Part shown: positions 50,088 to 62,407 of the stretch, piece by piece | How positions within the stretch are numbered: position 1 is the stretch's first letter | Layout: every line of letters starts with the position of its first letter | Source of the DNA: Trematomus loennbergii | Lineage: Eukaryota; Chordata; Actinopteri; Perciformes; Nototheniidae | Direction: 5' to 3' | DNA: 64,000 bases | Assembly (NCBI GenBank): GCA_012861695.1 | Contig: JAAOOA010000330.1 | Span: 186,001 to 250,000 of the forward strand | Made by a program: the position numbers and the translations under genes | The notes under the pieces: model-generated | Told to the model about the DNA's origin: nothing | The model's database searches: none | Seen by the model: only the letters and a program-made list of their open reading frames with translations

Positions 50088-51223
50088 CAAATTATAAGGA
50101 AGAAGTTGTGATTGTCAGGGGTCAATGTACGGGAATATTTCAGTGGATTGGAGCCCAGAAATAGTCTGTTGCCAAAACAGCATCTTTGGTTTTGATGGTT
50201 AGTTCATTTACATGTTCATTTAAGAGCAGCAGCTATAGATTATTTAGGATGGGACAAAACCCCTTTTGTAATCTAGTTTCCCGACAATGGTTCATTAGGG
50301 AGCTATAGAGGCTCGTAGGATTCTGGTACATTAAGACATAGCCATGTTCTTTTGATAGCAACAAGCTTGTTCCCTTGGGTACCTTCCATTAACATAAGTG
50401 CGTTTACACATCCAATGTAAGTGCTACATTGCTCCTGCTCTAAAAGACTATTTAAACCAGAGAAACAGTTATTGCATCAGAGGCTGAGAGCGTTTAAAGG
50501 TGCCACAATAAAACACTGTTGAGTAAAAGAAATGATTAAAATAACAATATAAAGAGCAACAGGACAGTTCTGCTGCACGGATGTATGATGGGTAGACTGT
50601 ACAACTTGTTTCTGACCACCTGAGGCTGAACACTGTCTCTGAAGCACCTGATCTCTTTCTGGTGCTTGCCAGCGCTTTCAGATCAAAGAGCGGAGAATAC
50701 ACCATGCACAGGACGTATGTTTGCTCACAGCATTATACAACACCAACAGAATGAGTTATGGCTCTTCGAGTTGTGTTTTGTTTCCACCTGTGGGTCTTAC
50801 ATGCTGAATTAATATTATGGATAAGATGTGGTATTTCTCTTGATTTAAGAAACACATCATGAAGACATGCCTCTATTGTTGGGGTGTGTTTGGAGTGGAA
50901 GGAAAATAAGTATGTCAGAGAACACAACAGGTTTATTGAACCGTTTCTTGTGTTGGAGAAAGCAAATACTGGAAACAACATTTTCTTGGATACACTTGGC
51001 ATAAATTCATAGAACATTTTCCTGAAGTTGTATCTTACATGATTACATTTGACAAATAGATCTCTGCTGGTATACCAATGATTGTATACACACATATTTC
51101 AACTCTAAAAGCAAAAGTCAGAAAAAAGTAGACTATATATAATTTAGGAGATTTACCTTTGCGAAAACGTTGGTATGGGTATTCAAAGACTAGAAGAAAC
51201 AAACCAATATGGCCATTATCTAT
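50088..51223. other. Unannotated non-coding stretch
   Basis: Nothing recognised. Confidence 0.4.
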
Positions 51224-51719
51224 TTAAAGGGGACCTATCATGCAAAATGCACTTTGGACGTCTTTTCTACATGAATATGTGTCCCCGGTGTTCCAGGGAA
51301 CTCACCAAGTGTCAGAAAACACAACCCTCTCTATTTTCCTCCATACCCAAATCTCTAAAAAAGGGGCTGCAACGGATCTGATAAAAACTGATCCAGATTT
51401 GAACACTGTCCTGACGTCAGGACGGTGGCGCTACGGCTATTGGGCCAACTCCACCAATCAGGAGGAGACAGCCACGGCCATTGCCGTTCGAAAGCGCTGG
51501 AGACGCTGTAGTACATATGCCAGGCCTGTAGATGGTGCTGTTCTCACTGAATCTGCCCTTGCTAAAACAGAGCTAAAAATTGTCAAATGGAGCAAAATGA
51601 GGCATGGCTAAAATGCATGATCTGTTTGGTATTTTAAAAAAAAAAAAGTATAAATATGCCTTATATAGGTATGGTCCTACACTATATTATTCAAATATAG
51701 CATGATAGGTCCACTTTAA
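51224..51719. mobile_element. TTAA family A MITE, full copy (A5)
   Basis: TTAA at both ends and family A termini. The CRE palindrome is at 51412-51419. It lies close to the 10.9 kb copy in sequence. Confidence 0.93.
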
Positions 51720-54186
51720 GTTTTTGTCCTAAAGTTTGCCTTCTGCCAAGTGAGATTTCTTTCCACCCATCGAATTCCTTCTGGCTCCCGAAGAAATGTT
51801 TGGATACATAAAACTCTGGGTTTAGTGGAGCTATGGAGGAAGGAAGGATAGCGGGACGACGGATAAGATGGAAAGTCAAGAGAGAGGAGTAAAGGCAAGA
51901 GGAAGAAATCCTTCATCCTTTTGGGGCAAACGGTGATCGATGGGCGGTTTGACGGCTTAATGGGAACGAAAGAAGAGTTGAGAGGAGAGGAAGCCCACAC
52001 ACACCTGCGGGGCCATTGATTGGTTCCCACTGTGCGAGAGACTCCACATTTACATTGACATTGTGGACGTACGAGCATGTCTGGATGTGCGGTTGCAAAC
52101 GCTTTTTTTCGATTTTGTTAGGGACACGCTGTGAGTGCAGATAGCAGCCGAACGCTTGATAAGGAGCAGAGCAATTATTCTGAATGACTCAAAGGCAAGA
52201 CAGAGGATGCAAAATGGAAGACACTGCAGAGAAGGAGAAGAGTGATAGGGAGAGAACAACAGATAAAAGAAACCTTGTCTGACAAAGAGGAGAGAGATTA
52301 GTTGGCCCATCGGTTAAATGACGAACTGTTCTTCTTTCGGTAGTTCTTAGATCTCCCTGTTCGCATCTGACCCTGTCTCCCCTTCTTAATCTTCCTGTCG
52401 TCTGCCCTCCATCTGTGGTCTTCTGCTAATGTCTTCAGTCTCGTTTCCCTCTCCTCTCCTCTCCCGTCTGTCAGTTCCCCCTGATAGGAAGGTGAATCAG
52501 ACCGTGAAGGAGGCAGTCGCTCAAGAAAAAGCCCAGATCAGAACTACTTCTTTGGGATGTCAAACCATGCTGAAAGTTTTCCAGTAATGTAGTTAGTTAG
52601 ACTTTTTATTTCAGAAGTCAAAGATGACACAGGACTTATTTTCTAACAGATGTTGCTGCATGGACACAACTGAGAGGTCTTTTGCCACTCAGCACCATCC
52701 AAAATCCCTCGCTCCGTCTTTCCCAGTTTTCTTTGGATTGCCTGCCAAAAAATACTAAATCATGATCAAAAATGTATCCAAAAACCTTCCAAGAATCTAA
52801 AGTATCTTTGAGGTACCTTCTGTATCTTTGGGGCTCCCAAGGACAAAGGGAATGCATTAATAGAAGTATTTTCAAACACTTCAGTCCTGTAAAGTATTTT
52901 GGACACAATCTTTTCAAGGACAAAGGGTTCAATTCCCACTAGAACTTCCTGTGTTGATGTTTCCACACAGTGCTGAAGGGCATTTTGCATTTTAAAAAGT
53001 GCCACCGAAGCTTGTTTTTTACGAGGAATCGCCCTGAAGAAAATCCACCCTGAGGCATACTACAAAGAATGTGTCACATCTAGCTTTTTTTCACTGTGGC
53101 CATTAACTTCAGAGACTGCAGGACTCCTCTCTTCTCCTCTCACTTTGTAGTGGAGGTTTCCCCTTTCTGCCTTACAGCTTCACCGTGTCTCTGTCCCTCC
53201 TTTTGGTTTCTACATCATTTGCTCTTAATGCAGCTGACAGCTTCTTTTCATTCAGTGCTTATCGTGTCTGTTTGCTCAATCGTCCTCATCTCTGTCCTCA
53301 CTTCACCCCATGTTTCCACCTTGCTTTTTGCACTCGTCACGTCCCTTTCTGTGCCCTGGCTCCAGATCTCAAAGCTAATCTCAGTGTTATTTCCAACCAG
53401 AATATAAAAGCAGTCGAGATCCTTCAGAAATCCATCCAAAATTGCACAACCTTTCTTGTCTTTCCATCTTTTTTTGACATAGTAAGTCATATAAGCTCAT
53501 ATAAGCACATTCATATTGCATTATGCATTATGTCCCTTATGATTCCTCCTCGCCTTTTGCCCATATTTAAGTGGACATGCCATTAAAATGCACATCATAT
53601 TTAGCACTGCCAACTCATTTAAATAGACAATATTGCAATATTAAACATGACACTGCCATGACCAATGTTTTGTGACCACCATTTTCTGATTAGCTTAACA
53701 CAAATCATGCTATTTTTAAAGGAAGCACCATTAAATCATGTAGTGTGAAGGATTACAACTCAAAGAATGGCATTGAAAGGCATTCAACTGCGGCTCTGTA
53801 TAGATTTATTTCTTGAATATGTTAAAAATAGGCAAAAGAATAGCTTTGATTTGTGTTTTTAATGAGTTTCGTTGATGATTTCAAATGACAGGAAGGAGAG
53901 ATGCATGGTTGAATACTTAAAACGGATAAGGTTGTTGGTAACTTAATCTTATTGTCATCAAATTATGACGCATTCGTCCATCTTGCCATTCTTTGACTTT
54001 TTGACTATGCCCTAAGCCCAAGTTGGTTATTAATAACTAATGGGTAATTGATAACTTATAAAATCATACATCCATTTTAAAACAAGGGTTAGCAATGACC
54101 TTCAGCAGACATTTCTCAAGTAGGATTTAAAAAAACATTACTTCGGGACAATTTATTACCTGCCGATTTACCAAACATTGGCACAC
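51720..54186. other. Unannotated non-coding stretch
   Basis: About 2.5 kb with no recognisable gene. Frames of 80-133 residues at 51.7-52.3 and 52.6-53.6 kb overlap on opposite strands and lack domain, signal or splice support. Confidence 0.4.
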
Positions 54187-54575
54187 TTAAAGGTGGGGTA
54201 GGTAAGTTTGAGAAACCGGCTCGAGATCGCTAGAATTTGAAAATACACAACCGGAGAAAATCTGCCACTTCCTTACAGAGCCCCTCCTCCAACACACACG
54301 AACGCGCACATGACCAATGAGGGCATGAGATAAGTTTGTGCACAGATGGAAGGCTGACAGGCAGGTAGGCCATCCAGTTACTTTTAGCCGAGCCGGCTCA
54401 GATGATTGGACGTGCTTTTTACAGTATTACGGCTTCCACAGATGATATTTTTTATGGATTTTTTGTCAAAGCACTTCAGATATTCATTGCTATCGGGATG
54501 TTAAGAGCATTCCATGGAATATAACAAAAAGTGTATCTCGAGCCGGTTTCTCAAACTTACCTACCCCACCTTTAA
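54187..54575. mobile_element. TTAA family B MITE, full copy (B4)
   Basis: TTAA at both ends, inverted termini TTAAAGGTGGGGTAGGTAAG and its complement. It is 389 bp long and the best-preserved family B copy. Confidence 0.95.
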
Positions 54576-56505
54576 GTATCAAAGGTTTTGGGACCAGTTG
54601 AAAGTGTAATGTCTATTGCACTACAAGTCAAACCCAAAAGTTATGGCAGACACACAACTTGTAGTTAAGCATTACAGTAAGACATGAAGTTAAACCCCTT
54701 AGACGCAATACAAAAAGTTCCAGATTGTAATTTGCTTTTTAAAAAACACTTATTTAGCGGCGCGTAAACGGGGACATGAACCAGTGTAAACAGCTTAATC
54801 AATATGATGACTCTAGGCTGGGAATTACCTCGTTGTAAAATGAGGTATTGATTTTAGAAATGTTAAACCAAAATGTATTGCAAGTCCTTTCAGTATTGTC
54901 ATTCTGTAAAACGAATATAATACTATATATAATCCATCTGTCACATACTTATGTATATATAATACCTTGCTTTATATCTTGTTATTGTTAATTTAAAATT
55001 CAACATATATTTTCTACTTTCTTGTTTATTTCTTGTCTGTTAATTGTACAATGCCATGTCTTTTTATGCTGCTTTTATTTTGTAATAATCAGACACGACA
55101 AGAACAATACTTCCACCCTCAATATAGAGTCATGTCAGGTTTGCCCACATGTTGGTTTCCTTTCCATTATACTTTACTTTGCAATTACAATGTTTCAAAA
55201 GAGTCTCATCCAGATTTGTGAGATGCAGTTGCTTGACTGATGGTGTTATTTGGATCTCTGCTTGTGTATCATGTTTGTTTTTGCTTTCCGGTTCAGTAAT
55301 TGGTCCCGCTTGTGCTTCTCGTAAACAATAGATGTGAAACTCCAGCTGAGCAACCTCAATACCCTTTAACTCATGGGAACATATCATATTTTATGCCTCA
55401 AATATGTCACGTAGATATATTGATAACCCCCTGCTGTGTGGGAAAAGTCCATCCGTTCTCTATTCTTTGACGGATAAAAGAACAGATCCCTGCTGTGCTT
55501 TTTTCTACTTCAAAGCAGTTCATCATGAGACAGCACAGGGCTGTTGGAGGACGGTGTAACCACTTAATCACGCCTTTTCATTCATATTTCATCACCTTCC
55601 AGAGGCTTGCAGCTGGGTCAGTGTAACTTCATTAGACATAAGGATGGTGGGTGAGGATTAATATGTAATAACCCTGTCAAACGTACTGCTCATAAAGGCT
55701 TTGATCACTTTGTTGAGTGTACTAGAAGAGAGTAAAAGGGAGGAAGAAAGGGTACAGGTGAAAGGGCACGGATTAACGCTCTCTTTTTCTCACACAAGTA
55801 TATTCAACTTCAATTCCTCTGAGATCTTGAAAGCCTCATGTTATTTCCTAATTCAGTCATATATCATTCCCATCGCACACTTCTGGGAAAAATATAAAAC
55901 ATTATTGTACATTTTCTACTTGTTCAACAGTGGTCTGCATTCAAATCCAATATTTTAAAAGACATCAAACTGTTATATGCATGTTCAATTAAAAAATTGA
56001 TAAAACGCTCAGTGGAAAACGTACGACTTCGTAAAATCCTTGAAATATTGCAAAGATGTTTTCAGAAAAAGTTATTTCTTAGGCTTTTGGGTAAAGTTGG
56101 CAACCAAATGTGATGGTATATGTACATAACACATATCCGCATTTTTAAATATCCCTTCAGTGACCAGTAGTGATCCAAGATTAGTATGCTTTTCTACAGA
56201 TTATGGAATAAATAAAGATTGCAGACCAATTATAAAGTTCTTTCCTTTTGCATAGGGCTCAAAATAGGCTAAGTATACATTTTACAGTAATCTCGGCCAC
56301 ACCTGTTCAATATTTAAACACAGGCTTCAAACTAGGACCAGCACATTAACATATATGCTACATGAAGAAGCACTCTCATCTGCAGTCTCCAATTTTATAG
56401 AAAGTACATGCACCCAGGTCACATAGCGTTGATATTTATTAAATATTTTAGAGACATGCTAGTGTAACAGGCCCCGCTATGCAGGGCGCGATGACAGATA
56501 GTATT
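54576..56505. other. Unannotated AT-rich stretch
   Basis: No gene or repeat recognised. Confidence 0.4.
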
Positions 56506-57353
56506 CCTGTAAAACAGGAGAAATTATGAGCAGAGAATTCCTTTTGCTGCTCGTTTGGCGGGTCTTGCCAGAATTTATTAACAATTGGCACAAAACAAAA
56601 CACAATTGTTCTTGCCTTTTACTGCTCTCAATATAAACACATGTTCATGTCTTCAAAATATACTTGTACGCTTGAAGTATTTAAAATAAACACATTTGTG
56701 TATACCCAATTGTCATTAAATCATGACTCAAAATAAGAATGTACTGCTTCAAAACAGATATTGGTGCTGTATTCAAACTGTTAATTACCTTTTCAGGCAA
56801 AGTATTAGCATTGGTCTAATATATGCTAGCATTAGCATCAAACAACACGCATTTATAATAATTAAATTATGACTGACCATAGGACACATAGACAATACAA
56901 AACACACCTACGTAAAGCACTTGTTAGCTATAAACAATTCACTTGCATTCACTTTCATCAGGGAGCGCAAGTCTACTACATCTAAATAGCGACGGCCATT
57001 ACACATACACACACAGCCACCACGAGGTGGTCTTCTACGCGAGTCTACTACATCTAAATAGCGACGGCCATTACACATACACACACAGCCACCACGAGGT
57101 GGTCTTCTACGCGAGTCTACTACATCTAAATAGCGACCGCCATTACACATACACACACAGCCACCACGAGGTGGTCTTCTACGCGGCATTAAACGGCATT
57201 AAACATAATAAACAACATCTACACATCACTTCAAACTTAAGACATTGCGATTTATAACATTTGTGACAATCTGTACACGTTACTGACCTGTGAAACAGGA
57301 GAAATTATGAGCAGAGAATTCCTTTTGCTGCTCGTTTGGCGGGTCTTGCCAGA
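56506..57353. repeat. 67-bp direct repeats around a 72-bp triplication
   Basis: CCTGTAAAACAGGAGAAATT ... GGCGGGTCTTGCCAGA occurs at 56506-56572 and 57287-57353 with one mismatch. Between them lies a 72-bp tandem repeat. The layout could be the remnant of a small terminal-repeat element, but neither TG...CA ends nor a target duplication can be assigned. Confidence 0.75.
56969..57184. repeat. 72-bp tandem repeat, three copies
   Basis: AGTCTACTACATCTAAATAG begins at 56970, 57042 and 57114. The unit includes ACACATACACACACAGCCAC and GAGGTGGTCTTCTACGC. Because 72 is a multiple of three, frames stay open on both strands (93 residues on minus, with RRPPRGGCVCMCNG repeated). I do not consider them genes. 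Confidence 0.95.
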
Positions 57354-58726
57354 GTGGCAAGCTAACGACAGCTCCGTCATCACGTCAGACATTTTACGGC
57401 AGACGCGTAAATAATAACAAACCCCTTTACGGCAGTGTTCCTCTGCCATCTACTGCCCCTGCTCTCCATTGTTAAACAGGTAATACAAATGATATTTAAT
57501 ATAAACATAAAATTGTGATCACACACTTTGTGAGGGTGACAGAATAGGTACACGACCCTGTACTTTAACGCACTTGAGAGATGAACTATTCGGCAGATAT
57601 ATCAAGCGTTAATCAGTTCAAGTTTAGGAGGTATCAATTTGAAATGTCTTGCAAACATTTTTAGCTTATGCTTCACTATATTTACTATCTTTCATACAGT
57701 ATACCTTTGTCTGGATGTTGGCCAGGGAGTGCATAGTGGCTTTATCACAACTTGTATATGTTGAAAACACCTGCTGCTGCGTCTAAAGACAACTCTACGA
57801 GACCGCACCCAAACTGAACCTTAGCCTACTCGGTCCCTACTATCGCGTCTGTAAATCGTTAGAAACCGGTTTAAGCATCAAAACTTCTGTGGAATGACTT
57901 GTTTCTCTCTATAAGAATTTGGTTGATTCTGTCAAACAGCATTTGAAAAGTCTGAGAGAGCTGCACAAATGAATTACTTTATCCCCAATCTAGTTAGCAT
58001 AGCGCTAAACTGGAAGTTAGAAAGCCTACAAGTAGTGTTTAGCTGTGAGATGGTCAACAAGAAGTGTTGCATGTACTGTGCAGACAAAATAAACCTTATA
58101 GATCCTACCTGTTCTGAAAATAAATGATTGTATATATAATCCGTTAATAATATACGTTTCTGAAGGGTTCTTTCCCAAAACTGTATATCCGATCAATGCG
58201 GAAAAAACATTTTTGGATAACATTCTTGGCTATATTGTCCAAACCTAGATCTTGTGTTTGTTGCATTATTTTTGTTACTATTTAATCTTTAAAGACAATT
58301 TACTTCCTTTTGATTGTACTTAACATGCACTTAACCTCACATATACTGTGTAGTGTGTCTATACTACACTGTGGTGTTGTTTACCTGCATGCTTTAGGGG
58401 AACTCCTCACCCACTGGAGTAACATACATCTCAAAGTTTCTGCAGCTGCTGATCTTAACTGCCTGGTCCTCTGAAGAAACCAAAAGCACACACAGCAGCA
58501 GTGACTGTTTTTATTTGAGTGGAGACTTTGTCGAGAAAGATTACTCGCAAGGAAACTAGGGCAGTTGCTTTCGGTCAAGGATTGTGTCCGACAGTCCGAC
58601 CCGGGTTTCTCTCTGAAGCTTCTTGTGTCTCCTCTATTTCCTGCCCACTGGCTCTGTGTGGATCAGTGGTTGTCATTGCATATATACGGAAAAGGGCTCC
58701 AGATATTGTCCGTTATTGAGGATACA
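57354..58726. other. Non-coding stretch with a CTCF-like motif
   Basis: No gene. CTGCCATCTACTGC at 57443-57456 (minus-strand GCAGTAGATGGCAG) fits about 13 of 14 positions of the CTCF core. Confidence 0.4.
57443..57456 (-). promoter_or_regulatory. CTCF-like motif
   Basis: Minus strand GCAGTAGATGGCAG. Motif match only; no other evidence of binding. Confidence 0.3.
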
Positions 58727-58734
58727 CTGGGAGA

Positions 58735-59449
58735 CAGTGGCGAGCCGTCAGGCCCTATTCCAACAAATAATATTTAAAAACATAAAAAAAAAATATTTTT
58801 TAAAATATATATTTTTTTAATATTATTTTTGTTATATTTTTCATTAGTTTTACCGAAAAAAAACTTGATTTAATAAAATAACATTTCCAAATAAATAAAT
58901 CCTTAGAATCTGCCTGTTCATTCTCTGTTTGAATGTAGGGGTTACATGAAAGAAGCTCGCCTGGCCCTCTCTGCGATTCACAGAGGGCCCGCTATAGTAA
59001 CTGAAGGAGAGAGTAATGTCAAATGACAGTACAATTGACCAATCATATCTTCCCTCTAAATGGGTGGGTTTTATTATCGCGGACTTTATGACAAGTTCCG
59101 CCCGCTGTGAAACTTTTCTTGTTTCCATAGCAACAACAACTTCCTGTCAACAGCGTGAACTCGCCTTCAAAATAAAAGCATGCCAAATTACACTTAAGAC
59201 ATACAACTGCAACGAAAGTAACAAACACAATGCAATATCATTTTCAATGTCAAAGAACACAAATTGGGTTCCAGGTGTTGTTTTGTGTGGTAGAGGGTCG
59301 CTGTCATTGATGCGTTTTGCACCCCGGGCCGTTGTTTTGATATTCCGCTGAAGTATACGCTGTGACGTAATAACTCTTTTTTTTTCTTTTTTTCGAGGGA
59401 AGGGGTGGGGGTCAGAGGGCCTAGGTATAAAGCTCACGGCTCGCCACTG
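58735..59449. mobile_element. hAT MITE with perfect 8-bp target duplication
   Basis: The inverted ends CAGTGGCGAGCCGT and ACGGCTCGCCACTG are flanked by perfect CTGGGAGA copies (58727-58734 and 59450-59457). The left interior has an A/T-only stretch (about 58770-58870). No transposase is recognised; the 92-111-residue frames inside lack domain features. Confidence 0.95.
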
Positions 59450-59457
59450 CTGGGAGA

Positions 59458-60642
59458 TAAAAAACAAGAATAGGTTTTTCCAATGTCAAACCAGGTTATC
59501 GTTTAATCCACTCAACATGAAGAAACCGTAGCAACGTGCACATGTGAACACACTCAATTCAATATGAAAGAAATCTGACCTGGAAATCTGACCTCAGCGT
59601 TGGGTCAGATAGCAGTACACACACATATAATTACATTTCTTCTGCTTTTTGATCTGGGATTCAATCCCAATGCTTGGATACCAATTCCATTTGGTCTCCT
59701 AATCTGTGTCCTTGAGAGAAATATATGTATAGAAAGGTGATTTCATTCCCCTGTGGCATGGGTTCCTAAGTAGATTGCTTAAGAGAACATGCTATATGTC
59801 TTGTCCTATGGATAATTGAAGCTCCCTAAAGAGGTCCCTCATGACTCAATGAATTTAGCTAAACTACGTCCAATTTTTGACCCATGGCATTCAATTGAAT
59901 GTTCCTCTTTTCTTTGTTTTTGTAAAGCTGCTTTTCATCAGTGTTGCGGAAGTCTTTAGGTTTGGGCAATCCTTCTGAAATCCAATTTTTCAGATAAGCA
60001 TCAGAAAATGAATGGAGGAACGGATGAATGGATAATTACGTTGGTCATAGATTGGACCAAGTGGTAATGATTCCCCGGAGGAAACCGGGCATAATCTTTG
60101 GAAGAATTGCAACGAGAGGCTGGTAATCTTTGTTGCCAGAAAAGAGGTTGTTTGCCTTTATCCCAAACAAGGCAGGAAGCATTTCTAGCACAGGAGGGGG
60201 TATGTCTTTAAATTCTGTGCACACAGTGTTGTGGAAAAACCCCAGACATAAATTGAAATTCATCGTGACATTTCATGACAGAACCACTTTGCACAGAATT
60301 CACCTTGTGCCTCTTGTCGGCACATCGAGTCCTGGAAAAAGCCCATTTAAAAAAGGGGGGAAACAATGGGGAACTGTCTAAATCGTGCTGATTATCCATC
60401 ATTTGTACTCTTCTTAATATTTGTAATACTTTCAAGAAGAAGTGGACAGGTGCCATTTTGGAATAAGAGCTAATCAATAACTTCACTTTCACTTTTGGAA
60501 GTTTATGCAGTTTCCACACTGTAACTATTGGATTTTGACACATGACATAGTAGTTGTTGGGTCATTTATTATTGATCAATTACCATAGAAGTCCCTGGAG
60601 GTATATTTGAATTATTTATGTGCTGTGGGAGAGTATAAATCT
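59458..60642. other. Unannotated non-coding stretch
   Basis: Nothing recognised. Confidence 0.4.
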
Positions 60643-61644
60643 GGAGGACAGAACATGACTTAAGTAGAAATAAATAAATGTGTAAATAAATGTATGAAGA
60701 AATACAGGAATAAATAAATAAGTACAGGAATAATAAATGACGAAATAAATACAGAAATAAATACAGAAATAAATAAATACACAAATAAATAAATAAAAGA
60801 ATAAATAAATGCATAAATAAATATGGAAATAAATACACCAATGTATAAATAAATAAAACAGAACACGTTATTATATATCTTTCATATATTTCTACATTTA
60901 CTCGACATACATTTATTTATTTATGTGTCCGTATGCTAATGAGGTGGGCGGTCCTAACGTCAGTCTGAAGCAGGATTGGTTACAGGAGTGTGTGATCATT
61001 TCTGGCAGAGGGCTCTACTACTAACGCTTGCTAACCGCGCTGATTCGAATGCAGGAGCTTTACTGTTTAGCCCTTATCTTTATAATACATCCATGGTTTA
61101 TCCACAGTAGTAAGGATTATTTATGGGTTATAAAGAAGCCATTATTAGCGAGTTGCCGTGGGTGTACACTGTACACAGAATGAACAGATGTGACTTGCCA
61201 CGAATCTCTTGCTTCTGCCTGGTTCCACCAATTGGCGTATCCTGCTTCAGACTGAGGTTAGGACCGCCCACCTCATTAGCATACGGACACATAAATAAAT
61301 AAATAAATAAATGTATGTCGCGTAAATGTAGAAATATATGAAAGATATATAATAACGTGTGTTCTGTTTTATTTTCGACTTTTATTTATTTATTTATACA
61401 TTGGTGTATTTATTTCCATATTTATTTATGCATTTATTTATTATTTTATTTATTTATTTGTGTATTTATTTCAACATTTATTTATTTCTGTATTTATTTC
61501 ATCATTTATTTATTCCTGTATTTATTTATTCCTGTATTCATTTATTTATTTACGTATTTATTTATTTATTCCTGTATTTCTTCATACATTTATTTACACA
61601 TTTATTTATTTATTTATTTATACTTAAGTCATGTTCCGTCCTCC
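60643..61644. mobile_element. 1-kb hairpin (foldback) element with long TTTA-rich arms
   Basis: The left arm (60643-60975) and right arm (61239-61644) are inverted copies. Outer ends are GGAGGACAGAACATGACTTA and its near-complement; inner ends are CTGAAGCAGGAT and ATCCTGCTTCAG. Arms carry AAATAAATA / TATTTATTT runs plus unique markers (CGTATGCTAATGAGGTGGGC). The 263-bp centre is unpaired. TATAAA lies just outside both ends and may be the target duplication. Frames of 68-116 residues (Tyr/Phe/Ile-rich) are artefacts of the TTTA runs. Confidence 0.87.
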
Positions 61645-62404
61645 ATATAAAGCCTTCCACTCTGTACGTCTACAATGCGAGTAAATATGGCAGCCTTCTC
61701 AGTGAGTGATGATGTTGAGACTTCAGGGCTATTGACCACTGGATGGATGCCACACTCGTTACGCTCCCTGTCTATCACGCTGCTTTAAAGGATTATACCC
61801 TGAACTTCACTATTCTGAATACGGACTGTCAGGTCAGAAGATTACAGAGAAAGTGTAACTGCAAGTGGTGTCGCCGTGCTCTCTTTCTGTCTTCTACTTG
61901 TGACTGCATAATATATCATCTAATGAACTAATTTGCATGACAATAACTGTGGATTCATAGACTGAGCTAACTCCCATCCATCAATGCCAACTCCCAAAGA
62001 GTAACTCATACAACTTCATATCAACATCTCTATGAAGTAGCTATTTAAGGACAGTCAAAGACGTATACATGTGCAATATAAATGGAGCTTTTGAAGTATT
62101 CCTTTAATTAAATGACACAGTGTTGGATGTTGTGTATATTTGATCCCACAGAGGACAACTAGCAACAGTTTAAAGATTTACAACATGGACAAAATAAATG
62201 CCTGGCATATTGAATTTGGAAATGCTTTTATACTAAAGAACGCCAGCCAATCAAACAGAGTACATCAAGATCAGTTAATTATATACGTCCTTTTTGGGAT
62301 GACGGATCTATTAACAAAAAGGGGTTCTTCTTTATATCTGACAAGGGTTTGAAGTTCCTCCATGTAGCCTTTTATGTTTTCCCATAAACATGTCAAAATG
62401 CATT
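61645..62404. other. Unannotated non-coding stretch
   Basis: Nothing recognised. Confidence 0.4.
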
Positions 62405-62407
62405 ATA

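Noticed and set aside
52636..53005. Two overlapping minus-strand frames of 98 and 79 residues, considered as exons
   Set aside because: No domain, no consistent frame and no clear splice sites.
56908..57257. Cys-rich 93-residue and His/Tyr-rich 104-residue frames
   Set aside because: Both cover the 72-bp triplication in opposite directions. There is no start context, signal peptide or known family.
60569..61709. Tyr/Phe/Ile-rich frames resembling membrane proteins
   Set aside because: They translate TTTA/TAAA runs in the hairpin arms. Hydrophobicity comes from the base composition.
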